Assembly (NCBI GenBank): GCA_020721875.1
Contig: DYLX01000008.1
Coordinates: 6,549 to 60,195, forward strand
From: Leptospira biflexa
GTDB taxonomy: Bacteria > Spirochaetota > Spirochaetia > Treponematales > Rectinemataceae
Length of the DNA stretch: 53,647 bases
Direction of reading: 5' to 3'
Of this stretch, positions 27,296-36,234 are shown one piece after another. Positions within the stretch are counted from its first letter, which is position 1. Each line of letters starts with the position of its first letter. A program made the translations under genes and the position numbers. The notes beneath the pieces are model-generated. The model was not told where the DNA came from, did no database searches, and saw only the letters and a list, made by a program, of their open reading frames with translations.

Positions 27296-30286
27296 ATGTA
27301 TTTTAACGAATTGGTGTCAGCATACGACAGACAGCGGCGGGAGCGCAACATCTACCACGATCTCATGCGCGACCGCGTTCGCGAGGTACTCTTGGTCGGC
27401 AGTCTCTACGACTCCTTTGTCGTCGAATCCGACGGTGTCCTCACCGAGCAGATCTACGGCGAGTACTTCAAGCTCAATCTCAATACTATTCCCAGAGTTA
27501 CCTGCGCCTATACCGAAGAATCCGCCCTCGACCTCTTTCGCGAAGGCAGATTCGATCTCGTAATCGTCATGGCGAGTCTCGACTTCGATATGCCTCTCAG
27601 ACTTGCCACCTCGATGCGCCACATTTGGCCGGATATTCCCATCCTCCTTATGGTGACCAACAATTCGAGCCTCGCGATGCTCGACACCTCACGGCCCGAG
27701 CTCTCGGCTTTCAACCGCATCTTTGTGTGGAACGGCTACTCAAAACTCTTTGTGGGAATGATCAAGTACATAGAGGACTGGAGAAATGTCGAGACCGATA
27801 CGCGGACGGGGGAGGTGAGGGTGATCCTCCTCATTGAAGATTCGGTGCGTTATTATTCGCGCTACCTGCCTGTGCTCTATAAAGTCGTGCTCCGCCAGAC
27901 CCAGCTCCTCGTCGAGGAAGAGCACAGTACCGAGACCTATAAGCTCCTGAGCATCCGCGCTCGTCCCAAAATACTCCTCGCGAGCAGCTACGAGGAGGCT
28001 CTCACCATATTTGAGACCTATAAGCCCTATCTCCTTACCGTTATCACCGATGTGCGCTTCTCGAGGGGAGGCAGTTTCGATGAGAACGCGGGTTTCGAGT
28101 TCATAAAGTTCGCAAAGCGGGAAATACCAGATCTGCCCATGCTCGTGCAATCGAGCGAGCAGAATGTCCGGGAGCGAGCCTACGAAGTGGGAGCATCGTT
28201 CATCGACAAAAACTCGGAATCGCTCGAGATGGAACTCGCTGCCTTCCTGCAGGCAAATCTCGGATTCGGAAACTTTGTGTTCAGAAATCCCGACGGAAAC
28301 GAAATCGCACGAGCCCACAACATGGGCGAATTCGTAGAAAAATTGAATGAGATACCGATCGAGAGCCTTCTCTATCACGCGGACCACAACCATTTCTCAG
28401 CATGGCTCATGGCTCGAGGCGAAATTCATGTGGCGAAAATCTTGAGGCCTTACCGCATTACTGATTTTAGCGGGCCATCCGAGTTGCGGCATTTCATCGT
28501 TCATATGATCGACCAAATACGCTCAACTCGTTCGCGGGGAATGGTTCCCTATTTCGATCTTGAAATGATCAAGTATCCTCGCTACCTCTGCAAAATCGCC
28601 GATGGTTCGGTGGGCGGCAAAGGAAGGGGGCTGATATTCATCCACTCGCTCCTCGACAACATCGACTTCTCGCAGTATGTGAAAGGCATGCGCATCGCGA
28701 TGCCGAACACCGTGTTTGTCGGTATCGATGAGTTTGAGCATTTCCTCGAAATGAACGGACTATGGTCCTGGGCATACTATGGCAATAACAACGAGGCTAT
28801 CCCCTCGGTTTTTATGCAGAAAGCCCTCTCACCGCAATTGGTCGAGCGTCTTAGGCAGTTTCTCTCCATGAGTAAAAAGCCACTCGCAGTGCGCTCGAGT
28901 GGTCTTTTCGAGGACATGCTTATGGTGCCTTTCTCCGGAGTTTACGATACCTACATCATTCCCAACAATCATCCCGATGCGGAAATTCGACTCCAGCAGC
29001 TCTGTAACGCCATCAAGCTCATCTATGCGAGCCTCTTTTCAAAGGAGGCGCGCACCTACTTCGAGGCGGCCAACTACAACCTCGAAGAGGAGCGCATGGG
29101 CGTGGTCATACAGGAGCTTGTAGGATCGCCCCATGGCTCGTACTTTTACCCGAATGCCGCGGGAGTAGCCCAGTCCTACAACTATTACCCGGTTTCATAC
29201 ATAAAGCCCGACGATGGGCTCTGCCTCGCAGCCCTCGGCCTCGGTACCTATGTCGTAGGCGGCGGAGCAGCCTTCAGATTCTGCCCCAAATACCCCAAGC
29301 TCGATGTGCTTTCGCCCGAACACGCGCTCGAGAGTACCCAACGCATATTCCATGCACTCTCGCTCGAGAACCAGCAACCAGACCTCCTACAGGGAGAAAT
29401 GGCGAGTCTCTCGGAATTATCCGTGAGCGCCGCGGAGAAAGATCGTTACTTCCCCATGATCGCCTCCACATGGGACGCCGCGGATCAGCGCTTTGTGCCG
29501 GGAATAAACACCAAAGGGCACCGTGTTATTGATTTCGCGAATATGTTGAAATATGATGCATATCCTTTCGCTCAAGCAATCGACATCGTGCTCGATATCG
29601 CCACACGATCGATGGGCACTCCTGTAGAGATCGAGTATGCGCTCAACTTCGATACACCAGGGCAGGATCCCACGCTCTACCTCCTGCAGCTCAAACCGCT
29701 TATCCACATCGACGATCGAGTAGAGATCGATCCGACGCAGATTCGACGAGAGGACTGCCTAATGATCTCGCGGAACTGCATGGGCAATGGGCGCGACTTC
29801 AGCATACAGGCCATCGTCTGGGTTGATCCGCGCGTCTTCGAGCGCGATTCTACGCTGGAGATCGCGGCCGAAATCGAGGAGCTTGACACAATCGCGCGTA
29901 AAGAGAATTTCAACTACCTCCTCATTGGTCTTGGCCGCTGGGGAACCCGCGATCGCTGGCTTGGCATCCCCATCTCCTATTCTCAGATCTCAAAGGCAAA
30001 GGCCATTGCGGAAGTCGACCTGCCCGACTTTGTGGTGGAGAGTTCGCAGGGCTCACACTTCTTCCACAACTTGACCACAATGCGAATCAAGTACATGAAG
30101 GTGGCCCAGAGCTCAGCCGAAGATTTTATGAACTGGTCGTGGCTATACTCGATTCCACCGCGAACGCGAACACGGCACTGCGCCCTCACAATGTTCGCAT
30201 CGCCAATGGATATCCGCTTCGATGGCAGAAGTGGAATCGGAGCGATTCTCAAACCGGCCGCGCCCATGCCGAAGACCGAACTATGA
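27296..30286 (+). CDS. Two-receiver / PEP-synthase-like ATP-binding fusion protein
   Basis: The 996-residue protein has a degenerate receiver-like domain (about 28-160: VLLVGS instead of an acidic pair, VIVMAS at the phospho-site), a second receiver (about 175-320) that keeps the acidic pair E181/D182, phospho-acceptor D252 in ITDVRF, S286 and K305, and then a PEP-synthase/PPDK-type nucleotide-binding region (about 435-800: GSVGGKGRGLIFIHSLL, KPLAVRSSGLFEDML, YLLQLKPLI). The C-terminal domain (800-996) has GLGRWGTRDRWLGIPIS and SSQGSHFFHNL. No phosphohistidine swivel or PEP-binding barrel is present, so it cannot be a complete PEP synthase. Start ATG 27296 is chosen because the upstream frame crosses the aroF promoter; no SD is visible. 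Function unknown; likely a phospho-signalled nucleotide-dependent phosphotransferase. Confidence 0.85.
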   Translation: MYFNELVSAYDRQRRERNIYHDLMRDRVREVLLVGSLYDSFVVESDGVLTEQIYGEYFKLNLNTIPRVTCAYTEESALDLFREGRFDLVIVMASLDFDMPLRLATSMRHIWPDIPILLMVTNNSSLAMLDTSRPELSAFNRIFVWNGYSKLFVGMIKYIEDWRNVETDTRTGEVRVILLIEDSVRYYSRYLPVLYKVVLRQTQLLVEEEHSTETYKLLSIRARPKILLASSYEEALTIFETYKPYLLTVITDVRFSRGGSFDENAGFEFIKFAKREIPDLPMLVQSSEQNVRERAYEVGASFIDKNSESLEMELAAFLQANLGFGNFVFRNPDGNEIARAHNMGEFVEKLNEIPIESLLYHADHNHFSAWLMARGEIHVAKILRPYRITDFSGPSELRHFIVHMIDQIRSTRSRGMVPYFDLEMIKYPRYLCKIADGSVGGKGRGLIFIHSLLDNIDFSQYVKGMRIAMPNTVFVGIDEFEHFLEMNGLWSWAYYGNNNEAIPSVFMQKALSPQLVERLRQFLSMSKKPLAVRSSGLFEDMLMVPFSGVYDTYIIPNNHPDAEIRLQQLCNAIKLIYASLFSKEARTYFEAANYNLEEERMGVVIQELVGSPHGSYFYPNAAGVAQSYNYYPVSYIKPDDGLCLAALGLGTYVVGGGAAFRFCPKYPKLDVLSPEHALESTQRIFHALSLENQQPDLLQGEMASLSELSVSAAEKDRYFPMIASTWDAADQRFVPGINTKGHRVIDFANMLKYDAYPFAQAIDIVLDIATRSMGTPVEIEYALNFDTPGQDPTLYLLQLKPLIHIDDRVEIDPTQIRREDCLMISRNCMGNGRDFSIQAIVWVDPRVFERDSTLEIAAEIEELDTIARKENFNYLLIGLGRWGTRDRWLGIPISYSQISKAKAIAEVDLPDFVVESSQGSHFFHNLTTMRIKYMKVAQSSAEDFMNWSWLYSIPPRTRTRHCALTMFASPMDIRFDGRSGIGAILKPAAPMPKTEL

Positions 30287-30320
30287 GGCGCGATTCAAGG
30301 AATGAATCGAGGCGCGGTCG

Positions 30321-30350
30321 TTGACCATCTCACCAATTTCCGGCAATACT
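30321..30350 (+). promoter_or_regulatory. Candidate pheS promoter
   Basis: TTGACC (30321-30326), 18-bp spacer, AATACT (30345-30350). Initiation near 30357 would leave about 19 nt of leader, with no room for a T-box riboswitch. Confidence 0.4.
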
Positions 30351-30375
30351 CATCAAACCAGCGAGGCAAATGATT

Positions 30376-31938
30376 ATGATTGATCAAAGCGCAGTGCGAG
30401 CACTTCACCCTCTCGAAGTGAAGATTCTTTTGGCGTACAAGTCCGGGGATACCTTTGAGAGCGCCCAAGTCCGTGAAAAACTCGGATTTCGGGAGGGACA
30501 AGAGCAGCAGGCATTTTCCTGGCTCATCTCGAAGGGGCTCCTCGAGGAAGTGAGTCGCCAGACCGAAGTTTTCTACGAATTGACGGCGCTCGGCCAAGAG
30601 TGGCTCGAGAAGGGTACGCCGGTTCGGCGCATTTTTTCACTTGTGAAGGAAACTGGTGCCCTCAGCCTGCCCGATATTGCAAGCGCCCTCGCGTTCGATC
30701 AGAAGACCGTGGGGTCTGCTTTCGGTTCGCTCTCTAAGGAAGGCGTATGCGTTATGGACGAGACGCGCCGCGCCATCCTCGCCAAACCCGAGCTACCCCG
30801 GCCTCTCCTCGACCTCGAGTCCCTCCTTGCGCTGGCCGGCTCGTCTGGCGGTTCTCTCGCTGAAGCTTCGCTTTCGCCCTCGCAGCGCGCCCTCATGGGG
30901 CAGATCGCTAAAAAGCGCGGCGCTCAAGATGCGCCTTTCCGTGTCGCCGAGCGTGCAAAAGTGATTTACCGCATGCTTCCCCTCGCCGACGACTATCGCG
31001 ACGCGGTGCGCGCGCTCGGCTTGACAGGCGAAGAACTCGGCGCCATCACCCCCGAGATGCTCGAGAAAGGCAGCTGGAAGCACGGCAGTTTCCGCCCTTA
31101 CAACGTCCAGGTTCCGCCTGCTCGCGTAATCCCAGGGCGCCGCAACCCCTATGTCGAGTTTCTCGACAGCGTCAAAGACAAACTCGTCTCCCTCGGCTTC
31201 GAAGAGTTCGACGGTAACATGGTTGAGACCGAGTTTTGGAACTCAGACGCGCTCTTCATGCCGCAGTTCCACTCCGCCCGTGACATCCATGACGTGTACT
31301 ACATCGAGGAGCCGACGCATGCCAAGTTCATCGAGGAACCCTACCTGTCGCGCATCGCTGCCGCGCACGAGAATGGCGGCAACACCGGCAGTCGCGGCTG
31401 GCAGTACCACTTCGACCGAGACTTCACGCGGCGTCTCATTCTGCGCAGCCAGGGCACCGTGCTCTCCGCGCGCCAGCTCCCCAAGGCCAGTGTGCCCGGC
31501 AAATACTTCGGCATTGTGCGCTGCTTCCGTTACGACCGTGTCGATGCGACACACCTTTCGGACTTCTACCAGACCGAGGGCATTGTACTCGGTAAGGACG
31601 TGAACCTTCGCACTCTCCTCGGCTTCCTCGAGATGTTTGCGATCGAAGTCGCGGGGGCCAAGGAGGTGAAGTATGTCCCTGGCTACTTCCCCTTCACTGA
31701 GCCCTCAATCGAAGTGCACATCAAGCACCCCGTGCTCGGCTGGTTCGAACTCGGCGGCTCGGGCATTTTCCGCCCGGAGGTCACGAAGTCGCTTGGTATC
31801 GATGTGCCGGTGCTCGCCTGGGGAATCGGCATCGATCGTATGGCGCTCATGGCCCTCGGCCTCAACGACCTCCGCGAGCTCTTCAGCCCGGATCTCGAGA
31901 GTGTACGCACCCGCCGCTCCCAGTACAAAATTCAGTGA
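30376..31938 (+). CDS. pheS: Phenylalanyl-tRNA synthetase alpha subunit, archaeal type
   Basis: This 520-residue class II subunit is much longer than the usual bacterial PheS (about 330-350). It has N-terminal winged-helix repeats (about 1-150: HPLEVKILLAYKSG, LPDIASALAFDQKTVGSAFG) like archaeal/eukaryotic alpha chains. The catalytic core follows, with motif 2 GIVRCFRYDRVDATHLSDFY and motif 3 GIGIDRMALMALGL. Spirochaetes are known to carry archaeal-type PheRS. ATG 30376 is chosen over ATG 30370 because GAGG lies 9 nt upstream of the former and only 3 nt from the latter. Its stop overlaps a GTG of the pheT frame. Confidence 0.93.
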   Translation: MIDQSAVRALHPLEVKILLAYKSGDTFESAQVREKLGFREGQEQQAFSWLISKGLLEEVSRQTEVFYELTALGQEWLEKGTPVRRIFSLVKETGALSLPDIASALAFDQKTVGSAFGSLSKEGVCVMDETRRAILAKPELPRPLLDLESLLALAGSSGGSLAEASLSPSQRALMGQIAKKRGAQDAPFRVAERAKVIYRMLPLADDYRDAVRALGLTGEELGAITPEMLEKGSWKHGSFRPYNVQVPPARVIPGRRNPYVEFLDSVKDKLVSLGFEEFDGNMVETEFWNSDALFMPQFHSARDIHDVYYIEEPTHAKFIEEPYLSRIAAAHENGGNTGSRGWQYHFDRDFTRRLILRSQGTVLSARQLPKASVPGKYFGIVRCFRYDRVDATHLSDFYQTEGIVLGKDVNLRTLLGFLEMFAIEVAGAKEVKYVPGYFPFTEPSIEVHIKHPVLGWFELGGSGIFRPEVTKSLGIDVPVLAWGIGIDRMALMALGLNDLRELFSPDLESVRTRRSQYKIQ

Positions 31939-31952
31939 GCCTGGAGACCAAA

Positions 31953-33671
31953 ATGCCCAAGATTGAAGTAAACGAACAATTTTTTTCCCAGCTTGCCGGT
32001 GCCTCATGGTCAGACAAAGAAAAATTCGAGCAGGATCTTACTGTGGCAAAAGCAGAGCTCGATGAGTGGAACACCTCTATCCCCGCTGATGACCAGCGTA
32101 CGATCAAGATCGAGCTCAACGACACCAATAGGCCCGACCTGTGGACCACTGCAGGCCTCGCGCGACAACTCAGAATCTACCGCACGCGAAACATTCCCTC
32201 TTATCCATTCTTCACCTCGCGCAAGAGGTCGAAGGACGCGCCCTACCGCGTCTTTGTCGAGAAGTCGGTACAAAAAGTCCGTCCCTGGCTCGCGGGATTT
32301 GTCGCGCATGGCCCCGCAATCAGTGACGCGCTCCTCCGCGACATGATCCAGACCCAGGAGAAACTTGCGTGGAATTTCGGACGTAAACGTAAGGGCGTGT
32401 CGATCGGCATCTATCGAACTTCGCTCATCGAGTGGCCGGTACACTACTTCGGTACAGATCCCGAAACCACTGCCTTCGTGCCTCTCCAGGAAACGCGCAC
32501 AATGACACTCAATCAGATTCTAGCGGAGCACCCCAAGGGCATCGAGTACGCATCGATCCTGAAGGGAGAGCCTATTCACCCGTTTCTCACTGACTCAAAG
32601 GGCAGGGTGCTCTCGTACCCGCCGATCATCAACTCGGCGGATCTGGGCGCGGTGCAAGTGGGCGACAAAGAAGTCTTCATCGAGGTGACCGGCAGCGATT
32701 ATCCCTCAGTCGCGCTCTCGGCGTCCATCATGGCCTGCGATTTGGCGGACATGGGTTTCGAGATTGTCAATGTCCAGGTCGATTACGAGTACGATACGCC
32801 ATTCGGGAACAAAATCGTTTTTCCCTATTATTTTCAGGAAGAAATTTCCGTGTCGCTTGAGGACACGAACAAGCTCCTTGGGAGCTCGCTCAGCATGCCC
32901 GAGGCGCTCGACGCGCTCACGCGCATGGGACTTTGCGCGTACTCGACCGACGGCCATACGATTAGTGTTGCGCCACCTGAGTACCGCAACGATTTCCTCC
33001 ATCCAGCAGACATCATAGAGGATGTTATGATAGGAGCTGGGCTTGCGAATTTTGTGCCCCAGCGCCCCACAGACTTCACTATCGGGCGGCTTACTCCGAT
33101 CGAGCGCTTCTCACGTAAGGCCAAGAACATCATGGTAGGCCTTGGATACCAGGAGATGATCTACAACTATCTCGGTTCCGGGAAGGATTATGCTGAGAAG
33201 ATGCGTGTATCTTACTCGGAACTTGTCAAGATTTCCAATCCGATGACGGAGAACTACGAGTTCGTGCGCAACTCACCGCTCCCCGGACTCTTGCAAACCG
33301 AGAGCGTGTCGGCTAAAGCCTCCTACCCACATCGGACTTTCGAAGTGGGCAAAGTCGTGCTTAAAGACATCGAGGCAAACTACGGCATCGTGACGCGCCA
33401 ATACATCGGCTTTCTGACGAGCCATGCTCAGGCGGATTACAATGAAATCGCCTCCCATGTTGCGACGCTTCTGTACTTTCTCGGTCAAGAGTATAAGGTC
33501 CGCGAGAGCTCGGATACGCGCTTTATTCCCGGCCGACAGGTCGAGATTCTTGTGAAGGGTGCGCGCGTCGGCGTGTTTGGCGAGATCCATCCCGAGATTC
33601 TCGAGTCCTACGGCATCGCGATGCCATGTGCTGCCGGCGAGCTCGACCTCGAGTGTCTTCTCGACAACTGA
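31953..33671 (+). CDS. pheT: Phenylalanyl-tRNA synthetase beta subunit, archaeal type
   Basis: The 572-residue beta chain is far shorter than typical bacterial PheT (about 780-800) and lacks the N-terminal OB-fold and the C-terminal anticodon-binding FDX domain, as in archaea. It starts MPKIEVNEQFF, contains NDTNRPDLWTTAGLARQL (B3/4-editing region nearby) and YRNDFLHPADIIEDVMIGAG (B5 region), and ends in the catalytic-like fold with GVFGEIHPEILESYGI. ATG 31953 has GGAG 6 nt upstream and is preferred over the GTG at 31935 that overlaps pheS. With pheS it forms the alpha2-beta2 enzyme. Confidence 0.93.
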   Translation: MPKIEVNEQFFSQLAGASWSDKEKFEQDLTVAKAELDEWNTSIPADDQRTIKIELNDTNRPDLWTTAGLARQLRIYRTRNIPSYPFFTSRKRSKDAPYRVFVEKSVQKVRPWLAGFVAHGPAISDALLRDMIQTQEKLAWNFGRKRKGVSIGIYRTSLIEWPVHYFGTDPETTAFVPLQETRTMTLNQILAEHPKGIEYASILKGEPIHPFLTDSKGRVLSYPPIINSADLGAVQVGDKEVFIEVTGSDYPSVALSASIMACDLADMGFEIVNVQVDYEYDTPFGNKIVFPYYFQEEISVSLEDTNKLLGSSLSMPEALDALTRMGLCAYSTDGHTISVAPPEYRNDFLHPADIIEDVMIGAGLANFVPQRPTDFTIGRLTPIERFSRKAKNIMVGLGYQEMIYNYLGSGKDYAEKMRVSYSELVKISNPMTENYEFVRNSPLPGLLQTESVSAKASYPHRTFEVGKVVLKDIEANYGIVTRQYIGFLTSHAQADYNEIASHVATLLYFLGQEYKVRESSDTRFIPGRQVEILVKGARVGVFGEIHPEILESYGIAMPCAAGELDLECLLDN

Positions 33672-33747
33672 AGCTTAATTTTTGAAGCGCAGCGCGCCTC
33701 CCCACGCGCGATTCCTTTTAAAGAACCACGCGAGGAGGGGAAGCCGC

Positions 33748-35322
33748 ATGGAGATTTTTGCGCATGAACCTCTTGGATTCGACGGAATCCTCGTACAGGT
33801 TGAAGCAGACATTCGAAATGGTATACCCACGGTTGAGATCGTGGGGCTCGCGTCCACATCCGTGCGCGAGGCACGTGAGCGCGCTCGAATCGCAGTACGC
33901 AACGCGGGTTTTGAGTTTCCCCAGGACCGCATTCTCGTCAACCTCTCACCAGCCGATGTCCATAAGGAAGGTTCTGCCTATGACCTCCCCATCGCGCTGA
34001 GAATTCTCACTTCTTCGGCGCAAATCGAAGATATTCCCATCGCAATCCTCGCAATGGGCGAACTCACACTCGAGGGAGAGCTAAGACCCGTCAGGGGTAT
34101 TCTCCCGGCGGTACGCGCGGCAAGAGAGCAGGGCATTCATATCTGCCTCATACCGGAGGAGAACGCGTCTGAGGCTTCGATGGTGGATTCTGCGCAAGTG
34201 TGGCCTCTGCGCCACCTTTCTGAGGTACGCGAAATCTGCCTTGCCCTCGCACGAGGAGAGGCGCCGAGGACTGGCGCGCACACTGCTTCCGGCCGCCACT
34301 TGAGCGGGACGGAAGCCATGGGCGCGCATCTACCAGATTACTCGGACTTCAAGGGCGATCCGCAGTTGATGCGGGGACTCACAATCGCCGCGGTTGGAGG
34401 GCACAATCTCTTTCTCTCCGGTCCTCCGGGGGCCGGAAAGACAATGGCAGCCCAGCGGTTTCCCTCAATTTTGCCGCGCCTGTCTGAGACCGAGGCTCTC
34501 GTGAGCGCGTCGCTTCAATCCCTCTGGGGTAGGGTGCAACCCCAACTTCTCGATGAACCGCCATTTCGAGCACCGCACCACTCAGCGACCCTTGAGGGAA
34601 TGATCGGCGGCGGTAGACCGCCGAGACCGGGTGAAGTGAGCCTTGCACACAATGGTGTGCTTTTCCTTGACGAGTGTTCGGAGTTTCATCGGGACGTACT
34701 TCAGGCGCTCAGGGAACCAACAGAGCGCGGCTTTGTCGATATTGTGCGCGCCGGAAGGACTCTTCGATTTCCCTCTGATTTTCAGCTCATTATGGCAGCG
34801 AATCCCTGCCCCTGTGGAAATTTGGGGATGCCGGGCAAGATTTGTCTATGCTCTCCAGAGGAGATTCGTAAATATTGGAAAAAGCTCGGCGGGCCCCTTC
34901 TCGATCGACTCGATATGCGCATTGTAATGCTGCCGGCGGATGCCCGGCAGCTTTTGCGGGGTTCATCAATTTCCAGTGAACGCATACGGTCGGATGTCGG
35001 GGAGGCGCGTGCTCGACAGAGGCATCGTGTCGCACAACGTGCGATACGGTCGGATGTCCAGATCCAGGGTGAAAGATTCCTTAATGCAAAAATCGGTCCA
35101 AGTATAATCGCTGAACTGTGTACGCTCACGGGCGAGGCAGAGCGACAATTTTCCTCAGCAGTATCAACATATGGGCTATCCGCGCGGGCGAGCCATAGTA
35201 TCCTTAAAATCGCGAGGAGCATCGCCGATCTCGAGGGGCATGACAAAATCGGGGTGAGTGAGATCGAGGAGGCTATCAGCTATCGGCAGTTCGGGGACTC
35301 CGATGCGGTGTATCCACGCTAA
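33748..35322 (+). CDS. comM: YifB/ComM-type magnesium-chelatase-related AAA+ ATPase
   Basis: The 524-residue protein has an N-terminal Lon-protease-like S5 fold domain (1-160: GIPTVEIVGLASTSVREARE, NLSPADVHKEGSAYDLPIAL), a central AAA+ domain with Walker A GPPGAGKT and Walker B VLFLDECSEF, ANPCPCGN with a cysteine pair typical of YifB, and a C-terminal Mg-chelatase-like domain ending EAISYRQFGD. ComM homologues are hexameric helicases that extend branch migration during natural transformation. AGGAGG stands upstream of ATG 33748; the frame is open 22 codons further without support. No dprA neighbour is present, and it does not link functionally to pheT. Confidence 0.93.
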   Translation: MEIFAHEPLGFDGILVQVEADIRNGIPTVEIVGLASTSVREARERARIAVRNAGFEFPQDRILVNLSPADVHKEGSAYDLPIALRILTSSAQIEDIPIAILAMGELTLEGELRPVRGILPAVRAAREQGIHICLIPEENASEASMVDSAQVWPLRHLSEVREICLALARGEAPRTGAHTASGRHLSGTEAMGAHLPDYSDFKGDPQLMRGLTIAAVGGHNLFLSGPPGAGKTMAAQRFPSILPRLSETEALVSASLQSLWGRVQPQLLDEPPFRAPHHSATLEGMIGGGRPPRPGEVSLAHNGVLFLDECSEFHRDVLQALREPTERGFVDIVRAGRTLRFPSDFQLIMAANPCPCGNLGMPGKICLCSPEEIRKYWKKLGGPLLDRLDMRIVMLPADARQLLRGSSISSERIRSDVGEARARQRHRVAQRAIRSDVQIQGERFLNAKIGPSIIAELCTLTGEAERQFSSAVSTYGLSARASHSILKIARSIADLEGHDKIGVSEIEEAISYRQFGDSDAVYPR

Positions 35323-35329
35323 CTACGAA

Positions 35330-35358
35330 TTGACAGCGCGGTACGCGACTCTTAGAGT
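35330..35358 (+). promoter_or_regulatory. Promoter of the sugar-acid gene cluster
   Basis: TTGACA (35330-35335, perfect), 17-bp spacer, TAGAGT (35353-35358). Initiation near 35365 gives a 14-nt leader containing AGAGG before ATG 35379. Confidence 0.65.
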
Positions 35359-35378
35359 AACACAAAGAGGAATCAACA

Positions 35379-36212
35379 ATGCGCTATGCAGTGTGCAACG
35401 AACTATTCGGCGACATGCCCTTTGGTGAGGCCTGTCGGATCACGAGAGAAGAAGGATTCGAGGGGATGGAAATAGCCCCCTACACAATATTTGGCGATTT
35501 CAGCGACGCGGCGATTGGAAAGGGTATCGTCAGTCGCAGTCACATTCTGAAAGAAGAAGGGCTTCAATTTGCGGGGTTTCACTGGCTGCTCGCGGCGCCG
35601 GAAGGTTTGCACCTCGCGAGCCCGGATCGTTTTGTGAGGAGCAGATCCTGGGAGCACCTCCGCTTCATGCTCGAGTGTGCAGCGGGTTTTGGTGGAGGAA
35701 ACCTCGTGCTCGGCTCTCCGAAACAGCGCTCAACTACACCAGGCATGGCGCCTTCCGAGGTGAAGCGTATCATCATCGATGGACTTTTCGAAATCGCCGA
35801 CCATGCGGCCTCCTGTAGTTCAAAACTTCTCCTCGAAGCGCTTTCGCCTGATCAGACCGATATAGTGACGAGCCTCGAAGAGGCTGTCGAGGTGGTGCAA
35901 CTCGTAAACAAGCCTACGATCCGCACTATGTTCGATTTTCACAATGCGCGCGCCGAGAAATTTGCTCCAGCTACACTCATCGAGCAGTTTTATCCCTATA
36001 TAGAACATGTGCATCTGAACGAAACCGAGAAAGGAAGCGCCCCAGGAAGCGGGAACACTGATTACCTGCCGCCTGTCCGCGCACTGCGTGCGCGCAAATA
36101 CAGCGGTTGGCTCAGTATAGAGATTTTTCAGGTTCCAAAAGAGCCGCGCCAGGTGCTCCGAACAGCCATGCGAACAATGCGGGAAGCGGAGGCGTCCGCA
36201 TCTAGGACCTAG
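35379..36212 (+). CDS. Sugar phosphate isomerase/epimerase-like TIM barrel
   Basis: This 277-residue protein belongs to the xylose-isomerase-like (AP-endonuclease family 2) TIM-barrel superfamily. Likely metal ligands are the Glu in KLLLEALSP, Asp/His in MFDFHNA, His in EHVHLNETEKG and the Glu in WLSIEIFQ. Members include epimerases of keto-sugars and, in some clusters, lyases that cleave 3-keto-glycosides. It is the first gene of the plus-strand cluster and is followed 22 nt later by a Gfo/Idh/MocA oxidoreductase, a pairing typical of sugar oxidation-elimination pathways. Substrate not deducible. Confidence 0.82.
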   Translation: MRYAVCNELFGDMPFGEACRITREEGFEGMEIAPYTIFGDFSDAAIGKGIVSRSHILKEEGLQFAGFHWLLAAPEGLHLASPDRFVRSRSWEHLRFMLECAAGFGGGNLVLGSPKQRSTTPGMAPSEVKRIIIDGLFEIADHAASCSSKLLLEALSPDQTDIVTSLEEAVEVVQLVNKPTIRTMFDFHNARAEKFAPATLIEQFYPYIEHVHLNETEKGSAPGSGNTDYLPPVRALRARKYSGWLSIEIFQVPKEPRQVLRTAMRTMREAEASASRT

Positions 36213-36234
36213 TTATACCACGAGGAGGAAATGT

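Noticed and set aside
30287..30375. T-box or leader attenuator ahead of pheS
   Set aside because: Too short (about 80 nt) and lacks specifier or terminator hairpins.
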